The position numbers and the translations under genes are program-made. Source: Przewalskia tangutica (Eukaryota > Streptophyta > Magnoliopsida > Solanales > Solanaceae). From it: 64,000 bases of DNA. Under the pieces are notes generated by a model that was not told the origin of the DNA, did no database searches, and was given only the letters and a program-made list of their open reading frames with translations. Within the stretch, counting starts at the first letter, position 1, and each line of letters begins with the position of its first letter. Below, piece by piece: positions 26,343 to 38,860 of the stretch. Location: positions 22,915,450 through 22,979,449 of the forward strand of contig CM056727.1 of the NCBI GenBank assembly GCA_029844215.1, given 5' to 3'.

Positions 26343-26383
26343 TTTGTATGTTTCTTTTGATCCTATTGATAGTTGTTGATTCG

Positions 26384-26393
26384 TTTATATAAA
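26384..26393 (-). promoter_or_regulatory. Candidate TATA box of the CASP-like gene
   Basis: On the minus strand, ctttatataaac lies about 45 bases upstream of the ATG at 26342. A start site about 30 bases downstream would give a very short leader. Confidence 0.5.
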
Positions 26394-26396
26394 GAG

Positions 26397-27394
26397 AGCA
26401 ATTAGCCTTTCTTTTATTATTTTACCCTTTTTTGTCATCAAATTAGGTTAGTCAGCTGGTGGGAAGGCTTCTGTATGAAGTATGCTACAAGTTTAGACAT
26501 GATCTTCGAGTAGGTATATGTCAGGAGATTATGCACGATTAAAATCAACTTAGACCATAATACTTTTGTTGCTCAACAAAATTATAAAATTCACGAGAAT
26601 ATTATATATCTTCTTGCACTTTCTCAACACAACAGTAAGTTTTGATCATTCAACAATTAATTCGGCCTTGAGTGGAGGAATGGAAAAAGCGATAATATAT
26701 ATTATCTTTTCTTTGAGTAACATACACAAGTTTTCTTTCAACCTCGAGAAGAAACCAAAGGCAAAGTAGTTGGACTAAAAGTTGACAGATTTATGGGGAA
26801 AATACCCCCACCCCCGTCATTCTCGTAGTTTAACCAGTTTAATCCTCTTTTTTTCTACGTTTTCTTTTGTTTGAGCTTCGAGGGGCTGAAGGAGACCATA
26901 TCACGTTCATATTAATCAAAGACAAATCCAGGACAAGTTTCGCAGGTTCAACAGAAACCATTACACATATGCAAAAGGAAAAAAGGTGCATACATATAAT
27001 AAAATCACATTCATTCTGAGACCACAACTAGATCCTGAATTCACCTCTTAAAGCAAGGCATTAAAGCATACGTTCATATGGTATATGGTCATATACATTA
27101 GCATATGGCATAAAACGTACATGATAACATTCTTATGACATTGGGCATATTCACGCCACAAATCTAATGCGTAGTTATCAATTAGACTCCAAATAATCAC
27201 CACTCACTGTAGCCTCAATCACCCCATCATATTCAAAATGTTACAGAAAATATAGGGGTATGGCTGTAGTATTATAGTATTTAACACTAAACACTACCAT
27301 ATATATATGCAGCGGCCGTCTTCATACTCATCTTTCCAATTGATGCGAGCAAACTCTCAACTGTTGTCCACGAACAACAAATTTAACTGACAAG
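26397..27394. other. Intergenic between CASP-like gene and LSD1
   Basis: No gene recognised. The right part (about 27200-27394) is the expected LSD1 3' UTR. Confidence 0.4.
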
Positions 27395-30300
27395 CTATGA
27401 CGTCGTCGTTACACCGACGACTACATTGCTCACCTAGAAATGTAAAATGGTATTGTTAATGATAAGACAGATAACTTGAGAGTGGAGAAGCCAAATAACT
27501 ATTGTACTAAATATGAGGTTAAACATGAAGGAACTTACCAATTTGCCACTCTCATCGACAGACATTGGGTTTTGAACGACAACAGTTTGATTTTGAGAAC
27601 GAGCCTTGGCCTATAGCAGATACGAACACATTTCAGAAATCAATTTTATTGTAATAGAAAATTGTAAGGAAGAAAGGAACATGCGGCAGAGATATGAACT
27701 CACAGTTGAAGAGGATCCTGAAGCAGGTGTAGCAGTGCCATTAGGAGTGTTAACAGGCACATGGGCTCTTCCATCTCCTTCCTGCAAAGAGAAGCATATA
27801 ATAAACACATGAAAATTGCAATTCCTTATTTTTAATCAGGTACGCATGCAAATAGCCTAAGCGACCAATTAGTAACTAAAAAGACTTGATTTTGGCTAAA
27901 GCTTAACAAGCACAGGAGAAATCAATGAGTAACATGTTTATATTGATGTGGAAACTGTAAATCCAACCCATCTCCCCGAGTCTCAATGGCTCAAGGTTTA
28001 GCTATTTTGAAGCACCAACAATTACATGTTTACTGTGTTAATAAAAACTTACTATTACCATAGGCCTCATAGTAAGAATTTATCCTGGTGTTAACACCAA
28101 GTCACCAACCAATGAATGCAAGACGTATTTTTCATAGACACATTTTATTTCTTTATTTACAGGATATATTTTCTCACTTTAAATTGTGAATAAACTACAT
28201 CAACATGGTGGTTGGTTATTCTCTGATTAAACTACGTCAATATGGTGGTAAATATTCTACTACTAACCAAAGAAAAAGAATATTTTAGGGAGTATTACAA
28301 GATCTGACACATCGAATCTGGTCAATATTTTTCCGAGCTCATGAAAAGATCGTCCAAATCAAGCAGATTCTTTATAATGAATTTTCTACCGTAGATATCA
28401 TTGAAATGGCAGCACATGAAAAGGCGATATAACATTACATAAGTTCAAGCAGATAAAATCTGGAATTATTCTTTCAAGAGAGTCCCTCCTGGGAGCCATG
28501 GAGTAACTGGTAAGTTGTTGTCATGTGACCAAGAGGTCATGGGTTCAAGCCATGGAAACAGCCTCTTGGAGAAATGTGAGGCTACGTACAATAGACCCTT
28601 GTGGTCTGACCCTTCCCCGGACTCCGCGCATAGCGGGAGCTTAGTGCATCGGGCTGCCCTTTAAGAGAGTCCCTCCTCTCAAGTTAGAGAAATAGGACTA
28701 ACTAAATAAACATACTTTCTCTGTGTGCGTGTGTGTGTGCTTGTGTCGGTCTTTTTTGGATAAAACTAAAAAACACCATTTGTTTAGCAGGGAGCAGATT
28801 AGAGAAATTAGCAACAGAAAATATTGAAACATACTGCATTGAATAGAATTCTCATTACCAAAAGCATAATCTTAAAACCCATTCCTCTTTGTTTTTTTAT
28901 TTCTTTAATTTTTAGCAACTGTGCAGGTGCATCTGCATAGAAAGATACAATAAACTATATGGACGAAGCATCAGCTAAAATTTTCACCAAAGATCAAACA
29001 GAAAAATGAATCATCATACTCACATTAACATTGGTAATATAATGGCATACTGCACATTTAACCGATGGAGCTCCACATGGATACATCAGCATCATACGGC
29101 AGTTCCCGCAGTAAACATTAGCAAACTGGTTAGGACCTGAAGATAGGCATCACAATTATATGTCGTCGAGGAAGTTTTTCGAAACAATATTGGCACATGA
29201 AAAACAGGGAAGCAAGAAACCTAAGCTCTATCTAAGGTACAAAACCCTCAAACAAAAACAACTCATCATCAAGGTATTTACCTTATAAAATTCTAGTGAA
29301 AGATAGTACATGCAAACTTTTTAGGTATAATCCCCTTAATTCAATGTGTCACATATAATTCTCTCATCTTAAACACCTTTTTACAGCTTAGCTCTAGTAA
29401 AAATGCACCTGATTTTGCACATAACATTAGCGCCCAATTGTCATTGCCACATTACAGTTTTTAGCATGGTCATGAAAAAATATATTCCCAGCACTATAAT
29501 AAAGATAGAAGACCTAGGGGGGAATAAAACTTTGAGTTTGGATAGGAAAGAGCACAATTCACTTTACATCCACTCTGATTGCTCATGTAAAGATTCCAGT
29601 AATATTTTCTTAAAACCACAAAAGACACATACAAAGAGACTTAGTCAGTGACATATAAGAATGTGTTGGAGAAAAATGCATTCACCATGTTCTCTCCACC
29701 AACTACTAGTCATAAACTAAGTTCTCTTCGCTAATTATAAGTGTGCTGTAAAATGAAGCTGATATGACCAAAAAGTAAAGCTGATGAGACGATATAACAG
29801 CAGATCAGATATATCTTTTGTGAACTGGCTACTAGTTTACAAAAGAGCATCAGTAATATGCTGACTCATTATTATTGAGGACCTACCAAACTTAAGTATC
29901 AATTGTAGTTACACCTATCTATCAGGCAAGACTTCTGATTAAATTGAGCCAGCGATAGGAAAAAACATTACACGAGCATCAAATAAAGAAGTTTTTTGAT
30001 GATCCCATAATCATATGCCACTAAGTCTGACAAAGACAAATTTATACAGCTCCCTCGCCCAGACAAAAGTTTGAAGGTGCAAATTTTAGCTGGAACCGCA
30101 CTCTAAACTCATTACATAGTTCGACTTGAAACATGAACATACCAAAATGTTCACTTATGTAATACATAGTTATATCATCAAAATAATGTAACTCTTCCAA
30201 CAAAATTTCCATGTTATACAAGCATAAAAATGTCAATATCTCAATTTGAGATGTCATTCGATAAATTTCTTATCGAGAAGTAAGGAACATATCTCATATG

Positions 30301-31071
30301 ATAAATAAAAACTGAAGTTCAAGATTAAGTGGATAGTATCAAAAGCGTAATTATTTTCCATTCTCAAAAAAAATATTACGCTCAAAGGAAGGAAACGTTA
30401 CATTCCAGCAAATAGACGCTAGATTATCATAAGCAGGCCAAAATTAGTTTCAGAAATCAAGAAAAAGGAAGTTATAAACTGTACCTGGGACAAGGTTCAC
30501 CGTACGACAGCAGGAGCATCTCACACTGGTCGCCCCACGTGGATGCATGAGTAATGTACGACAGCCTCCACATATCAGTTGAGCCATTTCCATTCCTGAG
30601 AAAGGTCACAATTTAAGCAACACATTCAAGTAACAGACCGCAACAACAACTACGCCTGAATCCATGTCAAGGCAAACCAACAACAATAACTACGCCTTTA
30701 ATCCCAATAGATCTATGCACCAAGCCTCCCAAAAATCTAGCCTGCTTTTATCAGTTTTATGGCATTATCTTACCATGTCACCATTAAGCATTGCTATTAG
30801 ATATACTAAAAAAGTTCAAATACAGTAAAAAAATCCTAACAACAATCTTCTACCAACAACACTTATCATCGATATTGGTTGTGTGTGTGTGTTTTGGGGG
30901 GGGGGGGGGGGGTTGCGTTGGCTCAATGCCTCAATCAGAATAGAGAAAAGGACAGATACCAGGAGGTGGGACAGAGGTGAGTGCATTACACACTGCACAG
31001 CAGACATTAGAAGCTCCTCTGGGATAAAGAAGCATTGTCCTACACCCACTGCACATCAACTGACTCTGCAT
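27395..31071 (-). CDS. LSD1: LSD1 zinc-finger protein (lesion simulating disease 1)
   Basis: In Arabidopsis LSD1 is a negative regulator of plant cell death that acts as a scaffold for metacaspase and transcription factors in nucleus and cytoplasm. Coding exons are 30960-31071, 30485-30595, 29024-29136, 27704-27781, 27539-27610 and 27395-27433, all with GT-AG limits, joining in frame to 174 aa. Three LSD1-type zinc fingers (CxxCRxxLMYPRGASxVxCxxC) lie at residues 7-28, 46-67 and 84-105, each on its own exon. A Pro/Ser/Thr-rich linker follows, then the conserved tail TVVVQNPMSVDESGKLV with SNVVVGVTT. In finger 1 the usual Arg before the third Cys is Cys (SNVCC). The introns hold a complete SINE (28491-28662) and a G17 run. 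The acceptor of exon 5 could shift by six bases (AG|GCCAAG or AAG|GCT). Confidence 0.94.
28491..28662 (+). mobile_element. Complete SINE (gggtccggggaagg family) in an LSD1 intron
   Basis: Flanked by a perfect 15-bp target-site duplication, aagagagtccctcct, at 28476-28490 and 28663-28677. The body has tRNA-like pol III boxes: A-box region gagtaactggtaagttg and B-box region gggttcaagcc. Its 3' end is gcatcgggctgcccttt. This is the reference copy for the fragments at 11708, 13843 and 60344-60440. Confidence 0.9.
30896..30912 (+). repeat. G17 homopolymer after a (gt)n run, in an LSD1 intron
   Basis: gtgtgtgtgtgtgtttt is followed by 17 G. It is about 50 bases from the donor side of the first coding exon (low end 30960). 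Confidence 0.9.
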
Positions 31072-31464
31072 ATCTGCACAACCAAAGATATTAACCAAAT
31101 AACCATGCCAAACTCACAGACTGAATTGAGAACTGATCTTTGAGTCACAATTCTCAAAGTTGTAACAAAACTGAAAGATCCATCCTGATCAAATAATAGC
31201 CCCACACACTTTTCTTCAACAATTAAGGTGGATGTGCTGGGAAAAAAAGGTTTCACCTTTCAATCTGTTTAAACGTCGAGTTCTCCCTGATAATCTGTGT
31301 TAGAAGAGCTAACTTCTGCCGATCAGTGATGTAAATATATTCTTCCTGCTTGACAAAATGAAAGAGAATAATTAATGTACTTCTCTTTAAACTAGGCCTA
31401 AGAATATCAAGCAAGGTACTTTCAGTTTACGATTATTCATCCAATGGTTCAGTCTATAATTCTT

Positions 31465-31578
31465 CTTTTCAAGCCGAGGGTCTTTTGGAAGACCTGCAAA
31501 GGTAGAGTTAAGGTCTGTGTACATCCTACACTCCTCATAGCACACTTGTGTGATTACACTGGGTATGTTGTTTTTGTT
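31465..31578 (+). mobile_element. SINE (gttgttgtt-tailed type) in the LSD1 5' region
   Basis: Flanked by a 19-bp near-perfect duplication beginning ggttcagtctataatt, at 31446-31464 and 31579-31597. The body contains gccgagggtcttttgga, ggtctgtgtacatcct and a tgttgtttttgtt tail. Confidence 0.85.
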
Positions 31579-31891
31579 GGTTCAGTCTATAATTTTTCAT
31601 TGTTTTTCTCGGGATTCAAATATGATATGGACAAGAAAAATTCCTATCTACAGTTTTTTCATACAAAGACGGGTCAAACATAAAACATACAGAAATTGCT
31701 TTAATCAAACACCAAAAATCACCCATTTTTATCCAAATTCACCCTTCCCACAAACCAAAATTTATCCACAATCAATTATATCCAACACATACGTTCATAT
31801 ACACTATACAAATTCAACAATCAGTACAGTAAAAGAAAAAATTACCATGTTTACCCTACCAAATAAAAAGAAAAAAAAACAATTTTCTTAC

Positions 31892-31960
31892 CAGTGAATG
31901 AAGAACAAATCTGAAAGATAGGGTACCCCCTCCCCTCCCTTTATTATATATATATCCCAC
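31892..31960 (-). promoter_or_regulatory. Candidate LSD1 promoter and first leader exon
   Basis: On the minus strand a TATA-rich segment (atatatatataataaaggg, about 31940-31958) is followed by a short exon-like stretch ending at 31892 with donor cactg|gtaagaa. The acceptor of the ATG exon is at 31073 (gcag|atATGCAG), so a leader intron of about 800 bp would carry the SINE above. Inferred, no transcript evidence. Confidence 0.5.
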
Positions 31961-33142
31961 AAAATAAAATATATAGTAAAGGGTTCTTGAAATTGATTGG
32001 AAATCTGGATAGTAATTGGGTATTTCAAGATTTCAAAAAGATTGGTTTTTGGATATCTTTCCTTTGTTTTCTCTCGCTAGAGAAGAAATTAGAAAAACGA
32101 TAAACCCGATGGATTCACGCCACAAATTCCACCTTCTTCTTCCTTAAATTTTCGGAATATATGCTTTTTTGACCTTTCTTGAAAACAAATATACTAATTA
32201 TTAATTATTAAATATAGTAAAAAGAGGATTTTGAAAAGGAATAGACAGAGTACTAACAGTATTTAAGACTAGTCCATTGGCTAGATTTATGGTTGGAGAT
32301 TATTGTTTTTCTCTATATTTAGATGTCCGATGTTCGTTTTAAAACCTCAATTAATTTAAATTAGTGAATCTATCCGCGCTACGTGCGATCAAATAAATAT
32401 TTTTGAAATAATCGATAGATCAATAATAAATTCAAATTATATATAAATAAAACACCTATAAGCAACATACAATAAAGATAATTTGAGAAATGCAAAATAA
32501 AAGAAGGTAAAATCAAAATTATACAGCTTAAATCCTATATATAATTAGTTAATCATAGTCCCTCATCTAGATTTGAGATTCTTATGAAATTGTAAAATGA
32601 GCCATGACAAATATATATATATATATAATATATTAGAAATTTATTCAAATAATGACATATTAGCGCAAGAAAATAGTATGTGACATAATACTTTATGACT
32701 TCCAAAATAGTGGTGCTTGAGTCCAGCTACTTCTCTACAGCAATAGAGATTTGCGATTACAAAAATCAAATGTTATAAAATAGTTATAGTTGTGACTCAT
32801 AATTATGTTATGGTCAACTTTTCCCAACCTTTCAAGTTTTCATGTACATTGTTATTCCTTTCTAATCTTCTTTTCTTTAAGTCGATATTCTCTCTTTGTA
32901 ATTCTCCTGAAAACTTTGAGAAAATAGTATTTCAAATTCATCCAACTCTCGACCTTTCCTCTCATCTCAGGGTGAGGTAAGGGATTGTTTCAAATGTTCG
33001 TTGTTTAATATCTCAGATATTCAAAAAAATTGACTAGTTGCTCCTCAAAATTGAAAGAAAAAAATTATCAAAACTTTAAGTGAGAAAACCTTCCTTATAC
33101 GGATAGTGATAGTCATAAGCATTTGCCTCAATCACATCTATG
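31961..33142. other. Intergenic, AT-rich
   Basis: No gene seen. It contains (ta)n runs near 32610. The last eight bases, catctatg, are the left duplication of the next MITE. Confidence 0.45.
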
Positions 33143-33349
33143 CAGGGTCGTCTTTGGACCCGTGCGAGGTGTGCTACCGCACAGGGCCCCCCGAAAAACG
33201 AAAAAATTTAGAACCCCTTTTTTCATTTTTAATTAAGTAGTATTAGCCAAAATTTACTGTAAAGACCCATAATTCACAGGTCTTAGCCTAATTAAGGGCT
33301 CATTTTTTACGAATTAGAATAGGGCCCCAAAATGTTTGAGACGGCTCTG
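33143..33349. mobile_element. hAT-type MITE
   Basis: A perfect 8-bp duplication, catctatg, at 33135-33142 and 33350-33357. The ends are inverted: cagggtcgtct on the left and cagagccgtct read from the right. The interior starts ttggacccgtgcgaggtgtg and holds two gggcccc blocks. 207 bp, with no coding region. Confidence 0.88.
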
Positions 33350-33594
33350 CATCTATGCATATATACACCATTGAATTAGTGGTTTTAAATTTTGTAATTG
33401 TTCATATAAAAAAATAACTTACCTAGGTTTGAACACTTAAACTTTGATTATGTACACTACAAAGCCTTTGAAGTAGAATTTCTAGGGCCTCTGCGTGCTA
33501 TATGTATGATTAGCATTGTCAATAATCAATTGTCTAAAAATATTTCATTCAACGCTATAAGTTAGCAGAGCCTCAAGTAGCTTGCATACATTTC

Positions 33595-33784
33595 TAATTA
33601 TTAAAGAAGAAAAAATGAGAGATAGAGAGAAGTTTTTGTAGAATTGTGTAATTCTTATGGTTTGGAATCTCAATATATAAGTGTTTATAATTACAAATTT
33701 AATTGTATGATAATATTTAGTTTACATAATTACATCAGATAATAATTACATAATATATGGAAAATATAAACATATTCTCTATCA
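33595..33784 (-). repeat. Probable 3' LTR of a dead copia fragment
   Basis: On the minus strand, a G-rich tract (attgcgggg) precedes TGATAGAGAATATG, as a polypurine tract precedes a 3' LTR. It directly follows the RNase H remnant. The far end is not defined. Confidence 0.45.
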
Positions 33785-34868
33785 CCCCGCAATCGGATCG
33801 GAAGGAGGTCGGACGCCCATACTGAATATGAAGTCAAGAAACAACTGTCGAAGGAGTCTCTTAGTAAATATACATGTGTAATGATAGAAAGAAAGAACAT
33901 GTAACACCCGAACATGACTCATAGCAACTTTGTCACAAACAAAATGAATATTCATCTCAATATGTTTGGTTCGTTGATGTTGAACAGGGTTATGAGACAA
34001 GTAGACAGTAGATACGTTATCACAATAAATAATAGATGTCTTACGCAAGGGACAATGAAGCTCTAGAAAAAGGTTTCTGAGCCAACAAGTTTCGGCAACG
34101 ACGTTCACAACACCATTCTGTTTCTGCACTTGAACGGAAAAGCGTAGCTTGCCGTTTTGCAGACCATGAAATGAGGTTATCACCCAAAAATACACAATAA
34201 CCAGAAGTAGATCGACGTTTGTTAGGACAACCGCCCAATCGACGTCCGTATAGGATATCAACTTCGTCGGTGCAGATGGATAAAGATGTAATCCATATTC
34301 AATAGTACCAGCGTACCGAATAATACGTTTAAGAGCGAAAAAATGAGGCTCACTGGAGTATGCATGAACAAGAACACTTGTTGAACAACATAGGCAATAT
34401 CAGGCCTAGTGAAGGTGACGTACCGAAGTGCACCAGCGAGACTCCTATAAAGAGAAGGATCAAGGACGGGATCCCCATCATTGGCACTGAGCTTCGACTT
34501 TGAATTGACTGGAGTAGACATGATCTTGCAGTTTGACATTTTAACTCTGTAAACAATCTCTTCGGCATACTTACGTTGATACATGAACATCACATTCTCG
34601 GATCTGATCACATAAAACCCCCAAGAAATAACTTAATGTATCCAAGTCCGTCATGACAAATTCACATTTGAGTAATTGTAATGATCTCGTTTTTCAACAT
34701 ATTAGAGGATGCAGTCAAGACAATGGCATCCACATAGAGCAAATGGTATGCAGTGTCATTACCTCGATGAAAAATAAAAAAGTGAATTATCATTTTTGAT
34801 GCATACGAAACGATTTGCATAATGTAAGTGACAAAACACTCATACCAAGCTTGATGGGTTTGTTTCAA
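33785..34868 (-). pseudogene. Ty1/copia RT and RNase H remnant
   Basis: Three open pieces in order on the minus strand. 34662-34868 is RT (MKQTHQAWYECFVTYIMQIV, YHLLYVDAIVLTASS). 34258-34611 is RT connection (YAEEIVYRVKMSNCKIMST, YVTFTRPDIAYVVQQ). 33782-34261 is RNase H (IIYCDNVSTVYLSHNPVQH, RTKHIEMNIHFVCDKV). The RT catalytic motif is YVDA instead of YVDD. Gag, protease and integrase are absent. Confidence 0.85.
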
Positions 34869-35349
34869 GTCATAGAGTGATTTTCGAAGGAATAGTGATT
34901 AGTTTAACCACTGGACTGAAGGTGATAAATTCTTTAAATGAAAAAGGCTATAATATTTGGAGGAAATAAAATAAAGTAATGAAAATTTAGAATAGTAACT
35001 AGCGCCGCTAAACTGCAAGATATTTCAAAATTATTTTTAGTGGACCAGAAATGCATAGAATTTTAAATCAAAGAAGTAGACTGAAATATTTTTATATTTA
35101 ACCATTTACTGGATAAGCGCAGACAATTACATTAGTGTTAATAAAAAATTAACTTTTTCGCAAATCCTTTCTTTTTCATTTCACCACCCCCACACCAATG
35201 CCAATTAATCTCAAATTCCGAGTTTAAATAATCACTCAAATAACCAGTAATCTACACAAATAAACAGAGACAAATTATATGAAACGAAATCGGAAAAAAG
35301 AGAGTAGAAATATAGGGGGAGAAATGGACACCAAAAATAGCTGCAATTT

Positions 35350-35520
35350 ATTCATGGATTTGGTTATCGAAAAACTCACCGACGACTGAAAATCAAAAAT
35401 CAATTTTTGCGTTTTGCGCTGAGAAGAGAGAAGTGTGGGTATGAAGATGAAGAACCGAACCCTTCTTCTTCTTCTTCTTCTTCATTTTCCGGTCACCAAA
35501 TCCACATCTAATATATACCT
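35350..35520 (-). other. Orphan leader-like exon
   Basis: Read on the minus strand this looks like a plant 5' UTR: a (gaa)n tract near 35464-35485, then cacttctctcttctcagcgc, and a donor cagtcgtcg|gtgagttttt near 35380. No host reading frame follows; the next thing downstream is the dead copia fragment. It may be the leftover start of a lost gene. Confidence 0.35.
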
Positions 35521-36074
35521 ATAAAATAAATTTTATCATTTTTATTATGTGTAATATTAAACTCATTAAGCTGTTTTTTTTTTAAAATGACATGAACGAG
35601 CTCGGTCAGGGATCGGAGATGGCATTGTGCATTGATGAGCTGGGCAGAGAGAGAGAGACATAGAAAGGAGTAACAAAGAGAAAAGGAAAAAGAAAACGAA
35701 TTCTAAAATGAAAATAAAAATTAAGAAAAACATAATTAAATATAGTAAATTAAGTGGCGCTGACATGACGCTGATGTGTATTAGGGTATTATTAAATTTA
35801 CTTTTAAATGGTCAAAGAATATTTTATTTGATGTATTTTACCTTTTATTTATTGATATCATTTCAAATTTAAAGCTCACAATCAAGAATTCTGTATTCCA
35901 AACATTTTCAATCATTTTTTGAAGTTTGTGAATTGGGATGGTCCAAATGAAACTCTAATTGATATTGTCTCTTCAAGATCCATATTTATGTGTTCTTTTT
36001 TGGTTTCTTTATTCCAATCTACTTTAGGACTTGTTTGGCAATGATTTTTTTTTTTAAATTCAAAATATCTTGAT

Positions 36075-36163
36075 TGTTGGTGAGGTTAGTGTTGGGGCAA
36101 CTGTTGCATTTGTATTGATCTATGTTGTTTATGCCTTTGTTGTTGCTGCCAACGAGATTATAA
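36075..36163 (+). pseudogene. Fragment resembling a cation/calcium exchanger (CCX)
   Basis: One frame reads GEVSVGATVAFVLIYVVYAF followed by VVAANEIIR and a stop. This hydrophobic segment ending in AANE resembles a membrane-helix region of plant CCX proteins. Nothing else of the gene is recognisable nearby, so it would be a scrap. Confidence 0.4.
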
Positions 36164-38514
36164 GATGATATTAATCTCTCTTGGGGAGTATTCTCATTAA
36201 TATCAAAGTATAATATTCATCTCTTTTACAATAAGAATCTTAAATCTAATCACAAGAAGAATCCTAGTGGCTGTCCGTGCTCTCCAGTGGATTCATGCTC
36301 CGACGAATTTGCTGTATAGCATGGTCAGTTCTTCCTGATTATACATAAAATATAACCTAATGTCACGATGAAGGAGAGTTTAACTACTTTGAATCATGCT
36401 GTACGTCTATGTTCTGTGCTATTAATTGATTATAGGTCGCGATCCCGTGAGGGTGAGTTAACCCCAAAAACCCATCCTCAGTTCGGATTATGCCGAAGTA
36501 GATGATGACTTTCTGGTTCTCTCTTTTTCATTTCATTTATGAAGTTATCTTTATTGATCAGAATTGTTCTGCTAACTGGTGTAGCCACCACAATTTTGCA
36601 GCATTATACTGGTCTTTCTTTTGATAAGTTAAGATCATATCCTTTATATCACACCAAATTGATGTCCAAAAAAAAAGGGTACAGCTACGTGGGTGGCTCA
36701 AACACCATTACTATAAATTGTCCCGATCACCGATACACACCCTAATGCTTCTTTACACCAAAATGATACATGAAGGGCATTTTGATACATCCAATATCAT
36801 TCTAAGTTCTAACTGCTATAAAATGATCTCCTATTTGTTTCAGTCTATGTAGTCTAAAAAAGGCACAAGGGTGTGATTTTCCATACTGCCCTGTTCAACC
36901 ACCACATGAGACATTTGGATACATCCTATATCCTTCTCACTTCTATAAATGAATATTATATTCCTTACATTCCATGTGTCCAGAAAAGGCATAGGTATGA
37001 TATGCCATGTTGCCCTAGTTGCATTGCCTACCCTCTATGTGCTCCCACAAGTAGCAGTTGTAATTTTTTTCCTTTCCTTATTTCATACAACTGTCGTTTG
37101 GATTTATAGTTGATTTATCTTACATTACAATTATGTTTTTTTTTTCTTCATATGCACATCTTTTCAGGAAAGCTCACGATTTAATTGTGCTTTGCACTCA
37201 TTTTCCAGCAGACTTTGGCTCCTTTTTATGCTTTTCGCTTTGATACCACCAGTATATATCTTGAAGCATGCGTGCATTATCTATGTAGCATGTCTCATCT
37301 GTTTTGTGTAGCCTGCACAAGTTATGTTGTTTTAGTTTATTCAATTAACCACCAAGGTAGATGGAGAAAAGATTGTCATTTTAGAGACGTGAATGCTCAA
37401 GTAGGATGTGTGAAGACTGTTTCAAGTCCATGTAGAAGTAATTCATCTTTATTTAGGGACGATAGAGGCAATTATAAAAGGAAAAATTCCTACATGATTC
37501 TGACATTTTTAACTTATGTTCAGTAGTATGCTTACTTGGATAAAAATTGATCTGGAAAGAAAAAGAAAAAAAAAACTAGATTCATGTCTGAAACTAGGAG
37601 CAAACTTTGCATCCAAGTAAGTCATAGTACATTTATATTTATGGTGTTGCTTGTAGACTGCAAATGCTTGTCTTTTGATGAAGGAAACAGCTACCAATCG
37701 CTCCTTTGGTGATTGGACAAGTGGTATCTCCATTTTTCTTCTCGAGTCCAGCAGGTAAAATCTTCTGCACTCTCTCAATCTTCCGCGAAGTAATGTCTGT
37801 GTGAGATGGTCCGTTCTATTAGTGACACGCTATTCAAAGAGAGTTTTGGATTGTCCTTGTCCTCTGAATTTGACATCTTCATTATTATTTTTTGTAAGGG
37901 ACATCTTTGTTATTTTTTTTTTATATCCAGGTTCACGGCTTACGTCAGACTAGTCCTGGAGATAGTAGTACTGATCATTCAACACTACTAACAGTAAATC
38001 GCGGGATGTACTCCAATAAATGAGAGGAACATGTTATTCGAGGGAATTAATTTTCCATTTGAATCTAAAAGGAATATAATATGATTTTCCTTTCAAAGTC
38101 TTTGAAAATAACAACAAAAAAAGTCTTTGAAACTTCATTTATATTTAAATCTTTTAATATAATATTCCCTCTAATGTGCAAAATAATAGCGTCTCTCTAT
38201 TCGACATGCCTAAGACTAAGGAACCTTTGATGATAAATAAATAAGTTTGTTACTGAAAACAATTAAAACTTATTCTTTCTTCTTTTGTTGTTGAAATCAA
38301 AATTCTTTGTACCTTCAATCATTTCTTTTTTCTGAATTTGGGCGAAAATAAGTTAAGAAGGGAATATCAGAAATTAAATAATGAGAAGAGACAGCTTGAC
38401 ACATGTGGTGAGATGACTTTTTCTTCTTTTAAATAAAGGTCTCTAATTTAACTCTGAAAATATAAAATCTTTCGAGTGAACGTTTTGTCACGTTCAAATG
38501 CACTTTCCAAAGGT
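36164..38514. other. Stretch without a supported gene
   Basis: It has several intron-like pyrimidine tracts with ag ends and short open frames (for example 37185-37526 plus and 37509-37778 minus), but no family feature I recognise. The segment 37660-37745 reads, on the plus strand, ETATNRSFGDWTSGISIFLL, ending at a gtaaaa donor-like site; it could be an exon scrap. The last five bases, gtatt, are the left TSD of copia element 2. Confidence 0.35.
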
Positions 38515-38519
38515 GTATT

Positions 38520-38739
38520 TGTAAACGTGTAAATACAGGAAATAATATACTCCACATTCATAATTAAAATATTTTCATATATTGTTTAAATATAATTATG
38601 GTAAGACTAGAATTTCTCTTTTGTATAGGCTTAGAATTCCTATCGTATAAGGGATGAATATTGTACTATATATATACATTGATATTAATGAAAGACTCTC
38701 CAAGTGAGATTAATATCATCTTACATGGTATCAAGAGTC
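38520..38739 (+). repeat. 5' LTR and primer binding site of copia element 2
   Basis: The LTR is 38520-38725. The following tggtatcaagagtc resembles the initiator-tRNA-Met primer site used by copia elements (tggtatcagagc). The 3' counterpart at 53976-54079 shares cttttgtataggcttaga, gggatgaatattgtact and ttaatatcatcttac. Confidence 0.88.
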
Positions 38740-38860
38740 AAACACCCAAAACCCTAGAACTCTTTCTTCCTACCGCCGTCGAGAACCCCCCGCACCTCGA
38801 ACTCGCCGCGGCCCCTCCTACAAATTTTAGGTTTTCTTCTTCATTCCTCTCTTCTCTAAA

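Noticed and set aside
37185..37778. Possible small genes on both strands
   Set aside because: No family motif and no convincing start or splice framework; reported only as possible exon scraps.
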